DNA from: AC-32 sp963717725
GTDB taxonomy: Bacteria; Actinomycetota; Thermoleophilia; Gaiellales; Gaiellaceae
Assembly: GCA_963717725.1 (NCBI GenBank)
Contig: CAVQWS010000026.1
Location: forward strand, 1 to 64,000
Direction: 5' to 3'
Length of the DNA stretch: 64,000 nt
Shown here: piece by piece, positions 31,590 to 39,887 of the stretch
How positions within the stretch are numbered: the first letter of the stretch is position 1
How the letters are laid out: each line of letters starts with the position of its first letter
Position numbers and translations under genes: made by a program
Notes under the pieces: generated by a model
What the model saw: the letters and a program-made list of their open reading frames with translations, nothing else
Told to the model about the DNA's origin: nothing
Database searches by the model: none

Positions 31590-32975
31590 TTACGCGGCCT
31601 CGGCCTCCACGCCCGGCAGCGGTCGAGCCGGCGGGTGGCCGTGGCCCAGCAGGTGCCGGTGGGCCTCGGTCCCGTAGCCGCCCGGGACCGGGATGTAGAA
31701 CTCGGGGTAGCCCCACATGCCGTGCTCGCTGACGTCCAGGCCGGCGGTCTCGGTCTCCTCCTCGACGCGGATGCCCCACAGGCGCTTGAGCGTCCAGAGG
31801 CAGCCGAACGAGGCGCTGAAGGTGAACGCGCCGACCGCGGCCAGGCCGAGCAGCTGCACCCAGACCTGGTGCAGTGAGCCGGTGTAGACGAAGCCGCCGC
31901 TGCCGGTGTTCAGCGTCGCCGCGAGTGCAGGCACCGCGAAGAGACCGGTGGCGATCGTGCCCCAGACACCCGAGACGCCGTGGACGGCGACCGCGCCGAT
32001 CGGGTCGTCGATCCCGATGCGCTCTACCGCCAGTACGCCGACGACCGCGATCACGCCCGAGACGAGTCCGATCACGACCGCGGCCCAGGGCGCCACGAAG
32101 CCGCTCGCGGCGGTGACGGCGACCAGCGCCGCAAGCACACCGTTCAGCATCATCGAGATGTCCGGCTTGCGCAGCACCAGCCAGGCGGTGAGCGCGCCGC
32201 TGACAGCTCCTGCCGCGGCCGCGAGGTTCGTCGTCAGCGCGACGTAGGCGAAGAAGCCGACCTTGTCGCCGGTCACGACGCCGAGCGTCGAGCCCGGGTT
32301 GAAGCCGAACCAGCCGAACCAGAGGATGATCGTCCCGAGCACGGCGTAGGGGATGTTGTGGCCCGGAATCGCGTTGCCGCGGCCGCCCTCGAACTTGCCG
32401 ATCCGCGGGCCGAGCAGCAGCGCACCCGCGAGCGCGGCCAGCGCGCCCTGGTAGTGCACGACCGTCGAGCCGGCGAAGTCCTGCATCCCCAGCCCGAACA
32501 GCCAGCCGCCGCCCCAGACCCAGTGCGAGGTGACCGAGTAGATCAGCGTGAAGGCCGCGCCGAAGACGAAGTAGACCCAGAGCTTGGCGCGCTCAGCCAT
32601 CGCGCCCCAGACGATCGCCAGCGAGACGCCGGCAAAGACGACTTCGAACAGATAGCCGGCCGCGCCGGGCACGGTGGTGAAGAACGAGTACGGCGCCTGG
32701 CCGATCGCGAGCAGCGAGTCGACCGAGGGCGCGAAGCCGCTCGTGCCGATCACGCGATTGCCATCGCCGAAGGCGATCCCGAAGCCGACCGCCCAGTAGA
32801 CGAGCGAGCAGACGCCGAAGATGAGCACGTTCTTGCCGGCGATGTGCGCGGCGTTCTTCATCCGCGTCAGGCCCGCCTCGAGGAAGGCGAAGCCGGCCTG
32901 CATGAACATCACGAGCACGGCCGCGACGACGACCCAGAGCGTGTTGGCCGCGATGAGCAGATCGTGGTTGCTCAT
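31590..32975 (-). CDS. amt: Ammonium transporter Amt
   Basis: 461 residues with eleven expected transmembrane helices. Typical blocks are MQAGFAFLEAGLTRMKNAAH, YWAVGFGIAFGDG, DFAGSTVVHYQGALAALAGA and FGWFGFNPGSTLG. The conserved pore residues of the Amt family lie in these regions. The C-terminal tail after the last helix (LWGIRVEEETETAGLDVSEHG) is the P-II-responsive segment. ATG at 32975 overlaps the P-II gene stop (ATGA), the usual glnK-amt order. Confidence 0.95.
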   Translation of the reverse strand: MSNHDLLIAANTLWVVVAAVLVMFMQAGFAFLEAGLTRMKNAAHIAGKNVLIFGVCSLVYWAVGFGIAFGDGNRVIGTSGFAPSVDSLLAIGQAPYSFFTTVPGAAGYLFEVVFAGVSLAIVWGAMAERAKLWVYFVFGAAFTLIYSVTSHWVWGGGWLFGLGMQDFAGSTVVHYQGALAALAGALLLGPRIGKFEGGRGNAIPGHNIPYAVLGTIILWFGWFGFNPGSTLGVVTGDKVGFFAYVALTTNLAAAAGAVSGALTAWLVLRKPDISMMLNGVLAALVAVTAASGFVAPWAAVVIGLVSGVIAVVGVLAVERIGIDDPIGAVAVHGVSGVWGTIATGLFAVPALAATLNTGSGGFVYTGSLHQVWVQLLGLAAVGAFTFSASFGCLWTLKRLWGIRVEEETETAGLDVSEHGMWGYPEFYIPVPGGYGTEAHRHLLGHGHPPARPLPGVEAEAA

Positions 32976-33316
32976 GCCGCCTCCTCCAGTGGTCGTCCGG
33001 TGCGGTGATGGGTCACGTGCGCCACAGGGGTCGTCCAGACGAGCCCGTCTCCGTTGTCGTTGCCGCTGCGGGCGGCGTCGGCCACCGCCGCGGCGACCGT
33101 CGCGGCAAGCTCGTCGGCCACGACGAACGTGAGCAGCGCCTTCGGCAGGAAGCGCGACTCGAACACGCGACCGCGGTACTCGTGCGTGATCCCGCGCTCA
33201 CGGCCGTGGCCGACAGCCTCGACGACCGTCACGCCCACGTGGCCGGTCTGCTCCTCAACCGCGTCGATCACGATCTCGACCCGCTCGCGCAGGACGACCG
33301 CCTCTACCTTCGTCAT
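32972..33316 (-). CDS. P-II family nitrogen regulator
   Basis: 114 residues. It opens MTKVEAVVLRERVEIVIDAV, has the T-loop region EAVGHGRERGITHEYRGRVF and the end segment NDNGDGLVWTTPVAHVTHHRTG, all in P-II order. The canonical uridylylated Tyr51 motif is not obvious (THEYRG instead of ELYRG), and the B-loop KALLTFVVADE is diverged, so this may be a divergent GlnK. Start ATG at 33316 follows SD GGGAGG. Regulates Amt by direct plugging. Confidence 0.85.
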   Translation of the reverse strand: MTKVEAVVLRERVEIVIDAVEEQTGHVGVTVVEAVGHGRERGITHEYRGRVFESRFLPKALLTFVVADELAATVAAAVADAARSGNDNGDGLVWTTPVAHVTHHRTGRPLEEAA

Positions 33317-33337
33317 CTCGCCTCCCTCGCTCGTTTT

Positions 33338-33364
33338 GGCCACGGCGGAGGGACTGTCCCTGGG
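33338..33364. repeat. Direct repeat, copy 1
   Basis: 27 bp containing the palindrome GGGACTGTCCC. Matches copy 2 at 33443-33469 at all but the central base of that palindrome (T here, A there). Lies in the leader of the P-II gene. Confidence 0.6.
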
Positions 33365-33442
33365 ACACGGCCTGGATGGACGTGTCCTACGATCGAGGCC
33401 CCCCGGCTCAAGCGGTCGTGCCCAAGTAGACGCGTCCGGTTC

Positions 33443-33469
33443 GGCCACGGCGGAGGGACAGTCCCTGGG
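33443..33469. repeat. Direct repeat, copy 2
   Basis: 27 bp with palindrome GGGACAGTCCC, 105 bases after copy 1. Between the copies, GGACACG (reverse strand) forms a 7-bp hairpin with CGTGTCC. Confidence 0.6.
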
Positions 33470-33476
33470 CCATGGC

Positions 33477-33968
33477 TCACGCTACGACCTCGCTCCGCCG
33501 TTCCAGCAGGACGACGTCGCGCCAGACGCGGTGCAGGCGGCCGATTCGCTCCTGCGTGCCGAGCACGCGGAACCCGAACCGCTGCAAGAGCCCGAGGCTC
33601 GGTGCGTTCTCGGGGAAGACGCCCGTCTGCAGCGTCCAGATGCCCGCGTGCTCGGAGCTCTCGATCGCCGTTGCCAGCAGCGCACTGCCCACCCCCTGAC
33701 CGCGGGCCTCCTCGCCCACGTATGCGCTGATCTCGGCGACGCCGGCGTAACAGGCTCGCGGGGAGACCGGCAAGAGCGCGATCCACCCAAGGATCCGCCC
33801 GTCGCGCTCCGCGACGAAGCGGTGCTCGGCCATGTGCGCCGCGTCCCAGGCCTCCCAGGACGGCACCTCGGTCTCGAAGGTGGCGTTCCCCGTCGCGATC
33901 CCCTGCTCGTAGATCCGCGCGACCTCCGCCCAGTCGTCCGACCGGAGGTCGCGCACCTCCAGGTGCAT
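33477..33968 (-). CDS. GNAT N-acetyltransferase, phosphinothricin acetyltransferase-like
   Basis: 163 residues. The N-terminus VRDLRSDDWAEVARIYEQGI and the acetyl-CoA loop EARGQGVGSALLATAIE are typical of the PAT/YncA group; the end keeps NAPSLGLLQRFGFRVLG. Such enzymes acetylate amino-acid analogues such as methionine sulfone or phosphinothricin. ATG at 33968, five bases after the glnII stop, so it is co-transcribed with glutamine synthetase II, the natural target of phosphinothricin; a protective role is possible but unproven. Confidence 0.85.
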   Translation of the reverse strand: MHLEVRDLRSDDWAEVARIYEQGIATGNATFETEVPSWEAWDAAHMAEHRFVAERDGRILGWIALLPVSPRACYAGVAEISAYVGEEARGQGVGSALLATAIESSEHAGIWTLQTGVFPENAPSLGLLQRFGFRVLGTQERIGRLHRVWRDVVLLERRSEVVA

Positions 33969-33973
33969 CGCCT

Positions 33974-35017
33974 TTACGCGGCGAACGCGTCCTCGATCAG
34001 CGCCTGCGCGGTGACCGACTCGATTGTCTGCAAGATCCGACCCGTGATCCGGTACGGATCCGCCAGCGAGTTCGGCCGTCGATCTTCGAGATAGCCGCGA
34101 TGGCCGCTGTTGACGAAGCTGTGCGGGATGCGGACCGACGCGCCGCGATCGGCGACGCCGTAGGTGAACTCGTCGATCGCGGCGGTCTCGTGCAGGCCGG
34201 TCAGGCGCAGGTCGTTCTCGGGGCCGTAGCACTCGATGTGCTCCTCGCGCGCCTCCGAGAACGCGTTCATCAGCGCCGTGAAGTACTCCTCGCCGCCGGC
34301 GTCGCGCATCTGCCTCGTCGAGAAGTTCGTGTGCAGGCCGGAGCCGTTCCAGTCGACCTCGGCGCCGAGCGGCTTCGGATGGAAGTTGAGGTCGACGCCG
34401 TAGCGCTCGCAGAGGCGAAGCATCAGGTAGCGGGCGATCCAGAGCTCGTCCGCGGCGCGCTTGGCGCCCTTGCCGAAGATCTGGAACTCCCACTGCCCCT
34501 TCGCGACCTCGGCGTTGACGCCCTCGATCCCGATGCCGGCCGCGATGCAGAGGTCGATGTGCTCGTCGACGATCTGCCGGGCGATCTCGCCGACGTTCTT
34601 GAAGCCGACGCCCGTGTAGTACTCGCCCTGCGGGGCGGGGAAGCCCTCCTTCGGGAACCCGAGCGGCGAGCCGTCCTGGTAGAGGAAGTACTCCTGCTCG
34701 AAGCCGAACCAGGCATCGGGGTCGTCGCTGATCGTGGCGCGGCTGTTCGACGCATGCGGCGTTCCGTCGGGCAGCAGCACCTCGCACATGACCAGGTAGG
34801 CCTGGTTGCGCGCAGGGTCGGGGAAGAGCGCGACCGGCTGCAGGAAGCAGTCCGAGCTCGAGCCGTCTGCCTGGCGCGTGGAGCTGCCGTCGAAGTTCCA
34901 GAGCGGCAGCTGCTCGACCGTCGGCTCCGTCTCGAAGTCGACGATCTTCGTCTTGCTGCGTAGGTTCGCGACGGGCTCGTAGCCGTCGAGCCAGATGTAC
35001 TCGAGCTTGTACTTCAT
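33974..35017 (-). CDS. glnII: Glutamine synthetase type II
   Basis: 347 residues of the eukaryotic-like GSII form. It makes glutamine from glutamate, ammonia and ATP. Clear GSII signatures are EYIWLDGYEPVANLRSKTK, LPLWNFDGSSTRQADG, WFGFEQEYFLYQDG, EVAKGQWEFQIFGKG, NGSGLHTNFST and RIPHSFVNSGHRGYLEDRRP. Length is normal. It has a good SD (GGAGGGAG). The leader contains two hairpins and a terminator (see 35045-35125), so expression is probably controlled by antitermination. Followed by the PAT-like gene. Confidence 0.95.
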   Translation of the reverse strand: MKYKLEYIWLDGYEPVANLRSKTKIVDFETEPTVEQLPLWNFDGSSTRQADGSSSDCFLQPVALFPDPARNQAYLVMCEVLLPDGTPHASNSRATISDDPDAWFGFEQEYFLYQDGSPLGFPKEGFPAPQGEYYTGVGFKNVGEIARQIVDEHIDLCIAAGIGIEGVNAEVAKGQWEFQIFGKGAKRAADELWIARYLMLRLCERYGVDLNFHPKPLGAEVDWNGSGLHTNFSTRQMRDAGGEEYFTALMNAFSEAREEHIECYGPENDLRLTGLHETAAIDEFTYGVADRGASVRIPHSFVNSGHRGYLEDRRPNSLADPYRITGRILQTIESVTAQALIEDAFAA

Positions 35018-35044
35018 CCTGCTCCCTCCTGGGTTCGGACCAAC

Positions 35045-35078
35045 AAAAAAGGGCCCACGACGCGTAGTCGTGAGGCCC
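35045..35078 (-). terminator. Intrinsic terminator in the glnII leader
   Basis: Eleven-pair stem with one bulged base and a five-base loop, followed by TTTTTT on the reverse strand, located between promoter and SD of glnII. It would stop transcription unless the upstream hairpin is stabilised. Confidence 0.75.
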
Positions 35079-35125
35079 CAATGCCTCTGCGCCCGCCTTC
35101 GGCGGCGAACGCTGGACGCAACCTA
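35045..35125 (-). promoter_or_regulatory. glnII leader: candidate ANTAR-type antiterminator
   Basis: Reading the reverse strand: -10 TAGGTT (35125-35120); hairpin P1 35112-35089, nine pairs including two U-G, hexaloop GCCGAA; one-base linker; hairpin P2 35087-35072, GAGGC-ATTGGG-GCCTC, hexaloop with A at position 1 and G at position 4; then a terminator (GGGCC, bulged T, CACGAC, loop, GTCGTGGGCCC) ending in six Ts (35050-35045). P2's 3' arm is part of the terminator's 5' arm, so they exclude each other. This is the known arrangement for ANTAR-protein antitermination, with one caveat: P1's loop begins with G rather than A. Confidence 0.6.
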
Positions 35126-35145
35126 GCGAAAGACGCGGACGGCGT

Positions 35146-35949
35146 CTAGCAGGCCCGCAGCTTTGCGCAGGCGAGCCGGATGGGCACCGCGAAGTTGATG
35201 TTCTCGCCTCCGCCTGCGACGAGCACGCCTACGACGTTGCCGTTCCGGTCGAGCGCGGGCCCTCCCGAGTTGCCGGGGTTGGCCGCGGCGTCGGTCTGGA
35301 TCGCGCGGGCTGTGACACGGCTGACGATCCCGGTCGTGACCGTCCCGTAGAGCCCGTACGGGCTGCCGAGGAGGAGCAGCTGGTCGCCGGCTCGCGGCGG
35401 CTTCGTCCGCGGGATCTGCCAGAGCGGTCGCGCACCGACCGGCTTCGCGCTGATCCTGATCACCGCCAGATCGTGCTTCGGGTCGACCGCGGTCAGCTCG
35501 CCGCTCCACGACCCGCCCTTGCGCTCGACGGTGATGTCGCCGGTCAGCTGCCCGTCGACGACGTGGTTTGCCGTCAGCAGATAGCTGGCCTCGCCGTCGC
35601 TCCAGGCGATGAACCCGCTGCCGAGCCCCCAGTCGGTCTCGACGGTGAAGACGCTCTTCAGGACGCGCGAGGCCAGCGGCGCGATGCCACGGTCCCGCCG
35701 TTGCAGTGTCTTCTCGGCCGTACCGAGCCTGCCGGCGATCGCGGCGCCGCGCGACTGCAGCAGCGTCACTTGTTTCTGCAGGTGCCCGATCTCGGCCCTA
35801 CGTGCCGATCGCTCGGTGTCGAGCACACGAGACTGGCGGTAGAGCACAAACGTCGAGGCGCCGAGCGCGCCCACCGCGAGGACGACCGCGATCGCGGCGA
35901 GGGGCAAGCGGCGGGAGGGACCGGCGTCCCAGGTCTCGTCGTAGGTCAC
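35146..35949 (-). CDS. Membrane-anchored S1C (HtrA/trypsin-like) serine protease
   Basis: 267 residues. An N-terminal transmembrane helix (LAAIAVVLAVGALGASTFVL) and a coiled coil (DTERSARRAEIGHLQKQVTL) precede a trypsin-like domain. The catalytic triad is visible: His in LLTANHVVDG, Asp in PKHDLAVIR and Ser in NPGNSGGPAL. No PDZ domain follows, unlike HtrA/DegP, so the protease is a shortened form that acts outside the cell. Immediately upstream of the glnII leader; its stop TAG is about 20 bases before the glnII -10. Confidence 0.88.
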   Translation of the reverse strand: MTYDETWDAGPSRRLPLAAIAVVLAVGALGASTFVLYRQSRVLDTERSARRAEIGHLQKQVTLLQSRGAAIAGRLGTAEKTLQRRDRGIAPLASRVLKSVFTVETDWGLGSGFIAWSDGEASYLLTANHVVDGQLTGDITVERKGGSWSGELTAVDPKHDLAVIRISAKPVGARPLWQIPRTKPPRAGDQLLLLGSPYGLYGTVTTGIVSRVTARAIQTDAAANPGNSGGPALDRNGNVVGVLVAGGGENINFAVPIRLACAKLRAC

Positions 35950-36129
35950 GGCGGCTCTTGCTCTCTATCGGCAGGCGATGCGCCCAGTTGAAGCCCGCCG
36001 TTTGCCCTCGTCCGCGGCCGTAGGTACCCTCGACAGGCGATGTTGCTCCTCGGCTGACTCCGGTTTCCGCGCGCACCGCCTGCTTTCGGCAAGTGCGTAC
36101 TGTCCGCGTCCCGTCGAGTTGGAGCAACC
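35950..36129 (+). promoter_or_regulatory. Divergent region with an inverted repeat covering the ABC gene SD
   Basis: GTTGCTCC (36042-36049) is the exact complement of GGAGCAAC (36121-36128), which contains the SD before ATG 36130. TAGGTA or TACCCT at 36031-36040 could be the -10, putting GTTGCTCC at the 5' end of the mRNA. Pairing would hide the SD. No other element is seen in this 180-base gap. Confidence 0.3.
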
Positions 36130-36912
36130 ATGAAAGCCCTAGAAGTCCACAACCTGCGCAAGGAGTTCACCCGCCGCGACGGCCGCGGCAAGCGCCGCGT
36201 GGCCGCGCTCAGGAACGTCGACTTCGAGATCGAGCGCGGCGAGTGCGTCGCCATCCTGGGCCCGAACGGCTCCGGCAAGTCGACGCTCGTCCGCCTGCTC
36301 TCGACCCTGTTGCTCCCGGATGGCGGCACGGCGACCGTCTTCGGCCGCGACGCCTTCAAGGACACCCGCGCAGTGCGCCGGATGGTCAATCGCGTCTCCG
36401 TCGAGGCGAGCTTCTTCAAGAAGATGAGCGCGGTCGAGAACCTCAGCTACGCCGCGCGCTTCTACGGCCTGCGTCCCCACGAGACCAAGGACAAGATCCC
36501 GGCGATCCTGACCCGCGTCGGGTTCCCTGCCGACCGCCGCGACGAGCCGATGGAGAACCTCTCGCGCGGGATGCAGCAGAAGGTCGCGCTTGCCCGCGCG
36601 CTGCTCACCTCGCCGATCCTGCTGCTGCTGGACGAGCCGACCACCGGCCTCGACCCGCGCTCCAAGCAGGAGGTGCAGGAGTTCATCCGTGAGGTACGCG
36701 CCGAGCACGACGCGACAGTCCTGCTCTGCACGCACGACCTGGCCGAGGCCGAGACCCTCGCCGACCGCGTCGGGATCCTCGACAACGGCGTGCTGCTCTG
36801 CCTGGAGCCGGCCGACGAGCTGAAGGCCCGCTACGACTCGACCACCCTGGAGGAGGCGTTCTTCGCCGCGAGCGGCCACGCCTTCGAGAACGGCGACGGA
36901 GGTGATCACTAG
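36130..36912 (+). CDS. ABC transporter ATP-binding protein (ABC-2 export type)
   Basis: 260 residues. Walker A GPNGSGKST near residue 43, Q-loop region SVEASFFKKMSAVENL, signature NLSRGMQQKVALARAL, Walker B ILLLLDEP and H-loop LLCTHDLAE. The closest families are the DrrA/CcmA-like exporters of drugs or lipids. Followed by its permease with a one-base overlap (TAGTG). Confidence 0.92.
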   Translation: MKALEVHNLRKEFTRRDGRGKRRVAALRNVDFEIERGECVAILGPNGSGKSTLVRLLSTLLLPDGGTATVFGRDAFKDTRAVRRMVNRVSVEASFFKKMSAVENLSYAARFYGLRPHETKDKIPAILTRVGFPADRRDEPMENLSRGMQQKVALARALLTSPILLLLDEPTTGLDPRSKQEVQEFIREVRAEHDATVLLCTHDLAEAETLADRVGILDNGVLLCLEPADELKARYDSTTLEEAFFAASGHAFENGDGGDH

Positions 36913-37745
36913 TGCGCGCGATGAGCCTCGCGCTGCGCCACGAGCTCGTCGGGCTCGGCGGCGTGATCGAGCGCAACATCTACCTGGTCAAGCGCTATAT
37001 CTGGTGGGACGTCGCGTTCTTCCTCTGGACGGTCGCGAACACGCTCACGATCGTCTTCATCGCCAAGGGCATCCCGGCGGTGGGCGGGAAGATCGACGTC
37101 GAGAAGTTGACGACGATCCTGCTGGTCGGCGCCGTGATCTGGGCCTACCTCGGGATCATCTTCGAGATCCTCACCGAGACGGTCGCCTGGGAGCGCTGGG
37201 AGGGGACGATCGAGTACACCTTCATGGCACCGCTCTCGCGGCCGGTGCACCTGCTCGGGATGGGCCTGTTCGCGATCGGCTACGGCGTCGTGCGCGCGGT
37301 GCTGCTTTTCGGCGTGGTGGCGGCGTTCTTCAGCCTGCACTTGCCGAACGCGAACTACGTGGCCGCGCTCGTGCTGCTGATCATCGCCTCGATCTCGTTC
37401 ATCGGGATCGGGATGATGACGGCCGTCCTGCCGCTGATCTCGCCGGAGAAAGGCACGCAGCTCGGCTTCGTCGCCCAGGGCTTGCTGCTGGTCGTCTCGG
37501 GCGTCTACTACCCGGTCTCGGTGCTGCCGCAGTGGATGCAGGCGCTCTCGGTGATCTCACCGGCCACCTACGCCCTGCGCGGCTGCCGCGCGGCGATCAT
37601 CAACGGCGCGGATCTGTCCGACCTCGGGACCGAGATCTGGGCGCTGTTCCTGATCGGCGCAATCTCGGTGCCGCTCGGTCTCTTCACCTTCCGCACCGGT
37701 GAGCGCTACGCGAAGAAGCACGGGAAGCTGAAGCGGTCGGGATGA
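36912..37745 (+). CDS. ABC-2 type transporter permease
   Basis: 277 residues, six expected transmembrane segments in the ABC-2 arrangement (a wide loop after WDVAFFLWTVANTLTIVF, then TILLVGAVIWAYLG, the long ALVLLIIASISFIGIGMM and a final SGVYYPVSVLPQWMQALS before the last helix). Exporter partner of the ATPase upstream; substrate unknown. GTG at 36912 is used; ATG at 36921 is possible. Ends with ATGA overlap to the double-GNAT gene. Confidence 0.88.
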   Translation: MRAMSLALRHELVGLGGVIERNIYLVKRYIWWDVAFFLWTVANTLTIVFIAKGIPAVGGKIDVEKLTTILLVGAVIWAYLGIIFEILTETVAWERWEGTIEYTFMAPLSRPVHLLGMGLFAIGYGVVRAVLLFGVVAAFFSLHLPNANYVAALVLLIIASISFIGIGMMTAVLPLISPEKGTQLGFVAQGLLLVVSGVYYPVSVLPQWMQALSVISPATYALRGCRAAIINGADLSDLGTEIWALFLIGAISVPLGLFTFRTGERYAKKHGKLKRSG

Positions 37746-38578
37746 TCCGCGCGGTCGCAGGCGACGCCGACCTCGAGCTCTGCGCTCTCATCTGCAGTGC
37801 GGTCGAGGAGGTGGCTCCTGCGGTCGAGCAGTTGCGGGCGGTGCAGGACCGCCTGCTCCTGGATCCCGACGGCGGCTATGCATACGTGAACCACTCGAGC
37901 GTAGTCGGCAGCGCGTACGCGATGGTGCGCGTGCTGCCCGAGCGGCGGCGGGCAGGGATCGGCACGGCGCTCATCGAGGCGGCGGCCTCGGAGGCGCGCG
38001 AGCTCGGTCACGAGTCGGCCTGGGGCTACGTGCAGGCGGGTGACGAGGACTCGCTGGCGTTCGTCTCTACGCGTGGCTTCGCGGAAGTGGGACGCGAAGT
38101 CGAGCTGACCCGCCGGCTGGCGCCAGGTGAAGAAGATGCCGTCCCAGACGGGATCGTCGAGCTGGGCGACGAGCATCGGGTGGGCGCGTACGCGGTCTCC
38201 GTCGCCGCCGTGCCCGACATGCCGACCGCCGGATCGGCCGAGGCGCGCTCCTTCGAGAGGTGGGTGGAGCAGGAGCTCGCAGATGCGGCCGCCGCCTTCG
38301 TCGCGCTCGAGCACGGAACGGTGGTCGGCTACGGAACCTTGCAGCCGATGGCCGACCCGACGAGGCTCGAGCACGGCTTCACCGGCGTGCTGCCCGAGCG
38401 CCGCCGCCGCGGCTTGGCGACCGCGCTCGGCCGGGCGCAGATCGCGTGGGCGGCCGAGCGTGGCTACGAGGAGCTGTTCACCACGACCGGCGTCTCGAAC
38501 ACGGCTCTGCGCCGGCAGAAGGCGAAGCTCGGCTACGTCGAGCGCGACGGGCCGATCCTCGTACGGGGCCCGGTGTGA
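37742..38578 (+). CDS. Double GNAT-domain acetyltransferase
   Basis: 278 residues containing two GNAT folds in tandem. The first has VLPERRRAGIGTALIEAA and the second VLPERRRRGLATALGRAQ, both acetyl-CoA-binding loops; the second also keeps TTTGVSNTALRRQKAKLGY. Tandem GNATs such as mycothiol synthase work on small metabolites. The gene lies between an ABC exporter and an MFS gene with overlapping starts (ATGA, GTGA), which suggests a resistance or modification-and-export role. Specific substrate unknown. Confidence 0.85.
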   Translation: MIRAVAGDADLELCALICSAVEEVAPAVEQLRAVQDRLLLDPDGGYAYVNHSSVVGSAYAMVRVLPERRRAGIGTALIEAAASEARELGHESAWGYVQAGDEDSLAFVSTRGFAEVGREVELTRRLAPGEEDAVPDGIVELGDEHRVGAYAVSVAAVPDMPTAGSAEARSFERWVEQELADAAAAFVALEHGTVVGYGTLQPMADPTRLEHGFTGVLPERRRRGLATALGRAQIAWAAERGYEELFTTTGVSNTALRRQKAKLGYVERDGPILVRGPV

Positions 38579-39828
38579 GGCGCCTACCGGCAACCACCGT
38601 CTACTACGGCCTGAGCTTCGGCCTGCACCTGCCCACGTGGGTCGTGATGTCGGTGTACCTGGTCAGCGAACTGCACCTCTCGCCGCTCCAGCTCGTGCTG
38701 ATGGGGACGGCCATGGAGGGCGCGGTGTTCCTGTTCGAGATCCCGACCGGCGTCGTCGCCGACACCTACAGCCGCCGGCTCTCGCTCGTGATCGGCTATC
38801 TCGGCACCGGCGCGGCCTGGGTCGCGGTGGGGCTCGTCTCGGCTCCCTGGCTGATCATCGTGCTGTGGGGGCTCTGGGGGTTCGCATACACGTTCACAAG
38901 CGGCGCCGAGGAGGCCTGGATCACCGACGAGGTCGGCGTGGAGAGCGTCGCCACGGTCTTCCTGCGCGGAGCGCGCTACGGCCAGGCCGGCGCCGTCGTC
39001 GGACTGCTGTTGCAGGTTGCGGTAGGCGTCGTCTCACTGCGAGCGGGCGTGATCCTCGGCGGCGTGTTCACAATTGCGTGCGGGGTGGCCGCGATCCTGT
39101 TCATGCCGGAGACCGGCTTCCGCCGCCGGCCGCGGGCCGAGCGCGGGTCCGCGCTCTCCGAGCTCCGGACGACGGCGTCTGCGGGCGTGCGCTACGCGTG
39201 GGCCGCGCCCGTGATCGTGCTCCTGATCGGAGCGGAGCTCTTCATGGGCGCGTCTGCCGAGGCATTCGACCGCTTGAAGGAAGCGCACTTCCTGCGCGAT
39301 GTCGGGCTACCCGCAATCGGCCACCTCGACCCGGTCGTGTGGTTCGGGAGCTTCTGGCTCGCCGGGATGCTCCTCAACATCGCCGCAATCGGCAGCCTGA
39401 TCAAGCGCGTCGAGCGCGGCGGTCGTCAGACGGTCGCGCGCTTCATCTTCGCGCTCGTGCTGATGGAGCTGGTCGCGATGCTCGTATTCGCACTGACGCA
39501 CTCGATCGGGCTCGCGATCGCGGGTCTGCTTGGCGTCTTCTTCGCCCGCAACATGGCGGGGCCGCTCTGGGATACGTGGCTGAACCAACAGATCACCGAC
39601 TCGAGCGTGCGGGCGACCGTGCTCTCGCTGACAGGCCAGGCGAACGCGGTCGGGCAGGCCGGCGGCGGCCCGGTGCTCGGCTGGATCGGCAACGTCCGCG
39701 GTATCCGCGCCGCGCTCGCCGTCGGCGCCCTGGCAATCGCGCCGGCGCTCGGGCTCTTCGGCCGCGCGATCGTCCACCATGGCCGGGAGCGCGAGCTCGA
39801 GGAGCTCCCCGCCGCTGTTGTAGACTGA
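38575..39828 (+). CDS. MFS transporter
   Basis: 417 residues, twelve expected helices. An early motif A-like loop (PTGVVADTYSRRLSLVIG) and the segment GLGYLGTG-like GYLGTGAAWVAVGLV mark the N-terminal half; the C-terminal half has GQANAVGQAGGGPVLGWIG. Related to DHA1-like drug or metabolite exporters. GTG at 38575 overlaps the acetyltransferase stop (GTGA). Its last codons contain the likely -10 of glnA. Confidence 0.85.
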   Translation: MRRLPATTVYYGLSFGLHLPTWVVMSVYLVSELHLSPLQLVLMGTAMEGAVFLFEIPTGVVADTYSRRLSLVIGYLGTGAAWVAVGLVSAPWLIIVLWGLWGFAYTFTSGAEEAWITDEVGVESVATVFLRGARYGQAGAVVGLLLQVAVGVVSLRAGVILGGVFTIACGVAAILFMPETGFRRRPRAERGSALSELRTTASAGVRYAWAAPVIVLLIGAELFMGASAEAFDRLKEAHFLRDVGLPAIGHLDPVVWFGSFWLAGMLLNIAAIGSLIKRVERGGRQTVARFIFALVLMELVAMLVFALTHSIGLAIAGLLGVFFARNMAGPLWDTWLNQQITDSSVRATVLSLTGQANAVGQAGGGPVLGWIGNVRGIRAALAVGALAIAPALGLFGRAIVHHGRERELEELPAAVVD

Positions 39829-39887
39829 GCCCGTTCGTAGGCGACGCGGCCTCGGGCGCCCAAGAGCGCTCGGGGCTTTCGTGTTTT
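39821..39887 (+). promoter_or_regulatory. glnA leader with terminator-like hairpin
   Basis: TAGACT (39821-39826) at the very end of the MFS gene is a possible -10. In the leader, GCCTCGGGCGC (39849-39859) pairs at all eleven positions (two via G-U) with GCGCTCGGGGC (39866-39876) around the hexaloop CCAAGA. TTTCGTGTTTT follows (39877-39887), just before the SD at 39891. It looks like an attenuator, although the T tract is interrupted. Confidence 0.5.

Noticed and set aside
33338..33469. CRISPR-like array
   Set aside because: Only two repeat copies, a spacer of 78 bases and no cas genes.
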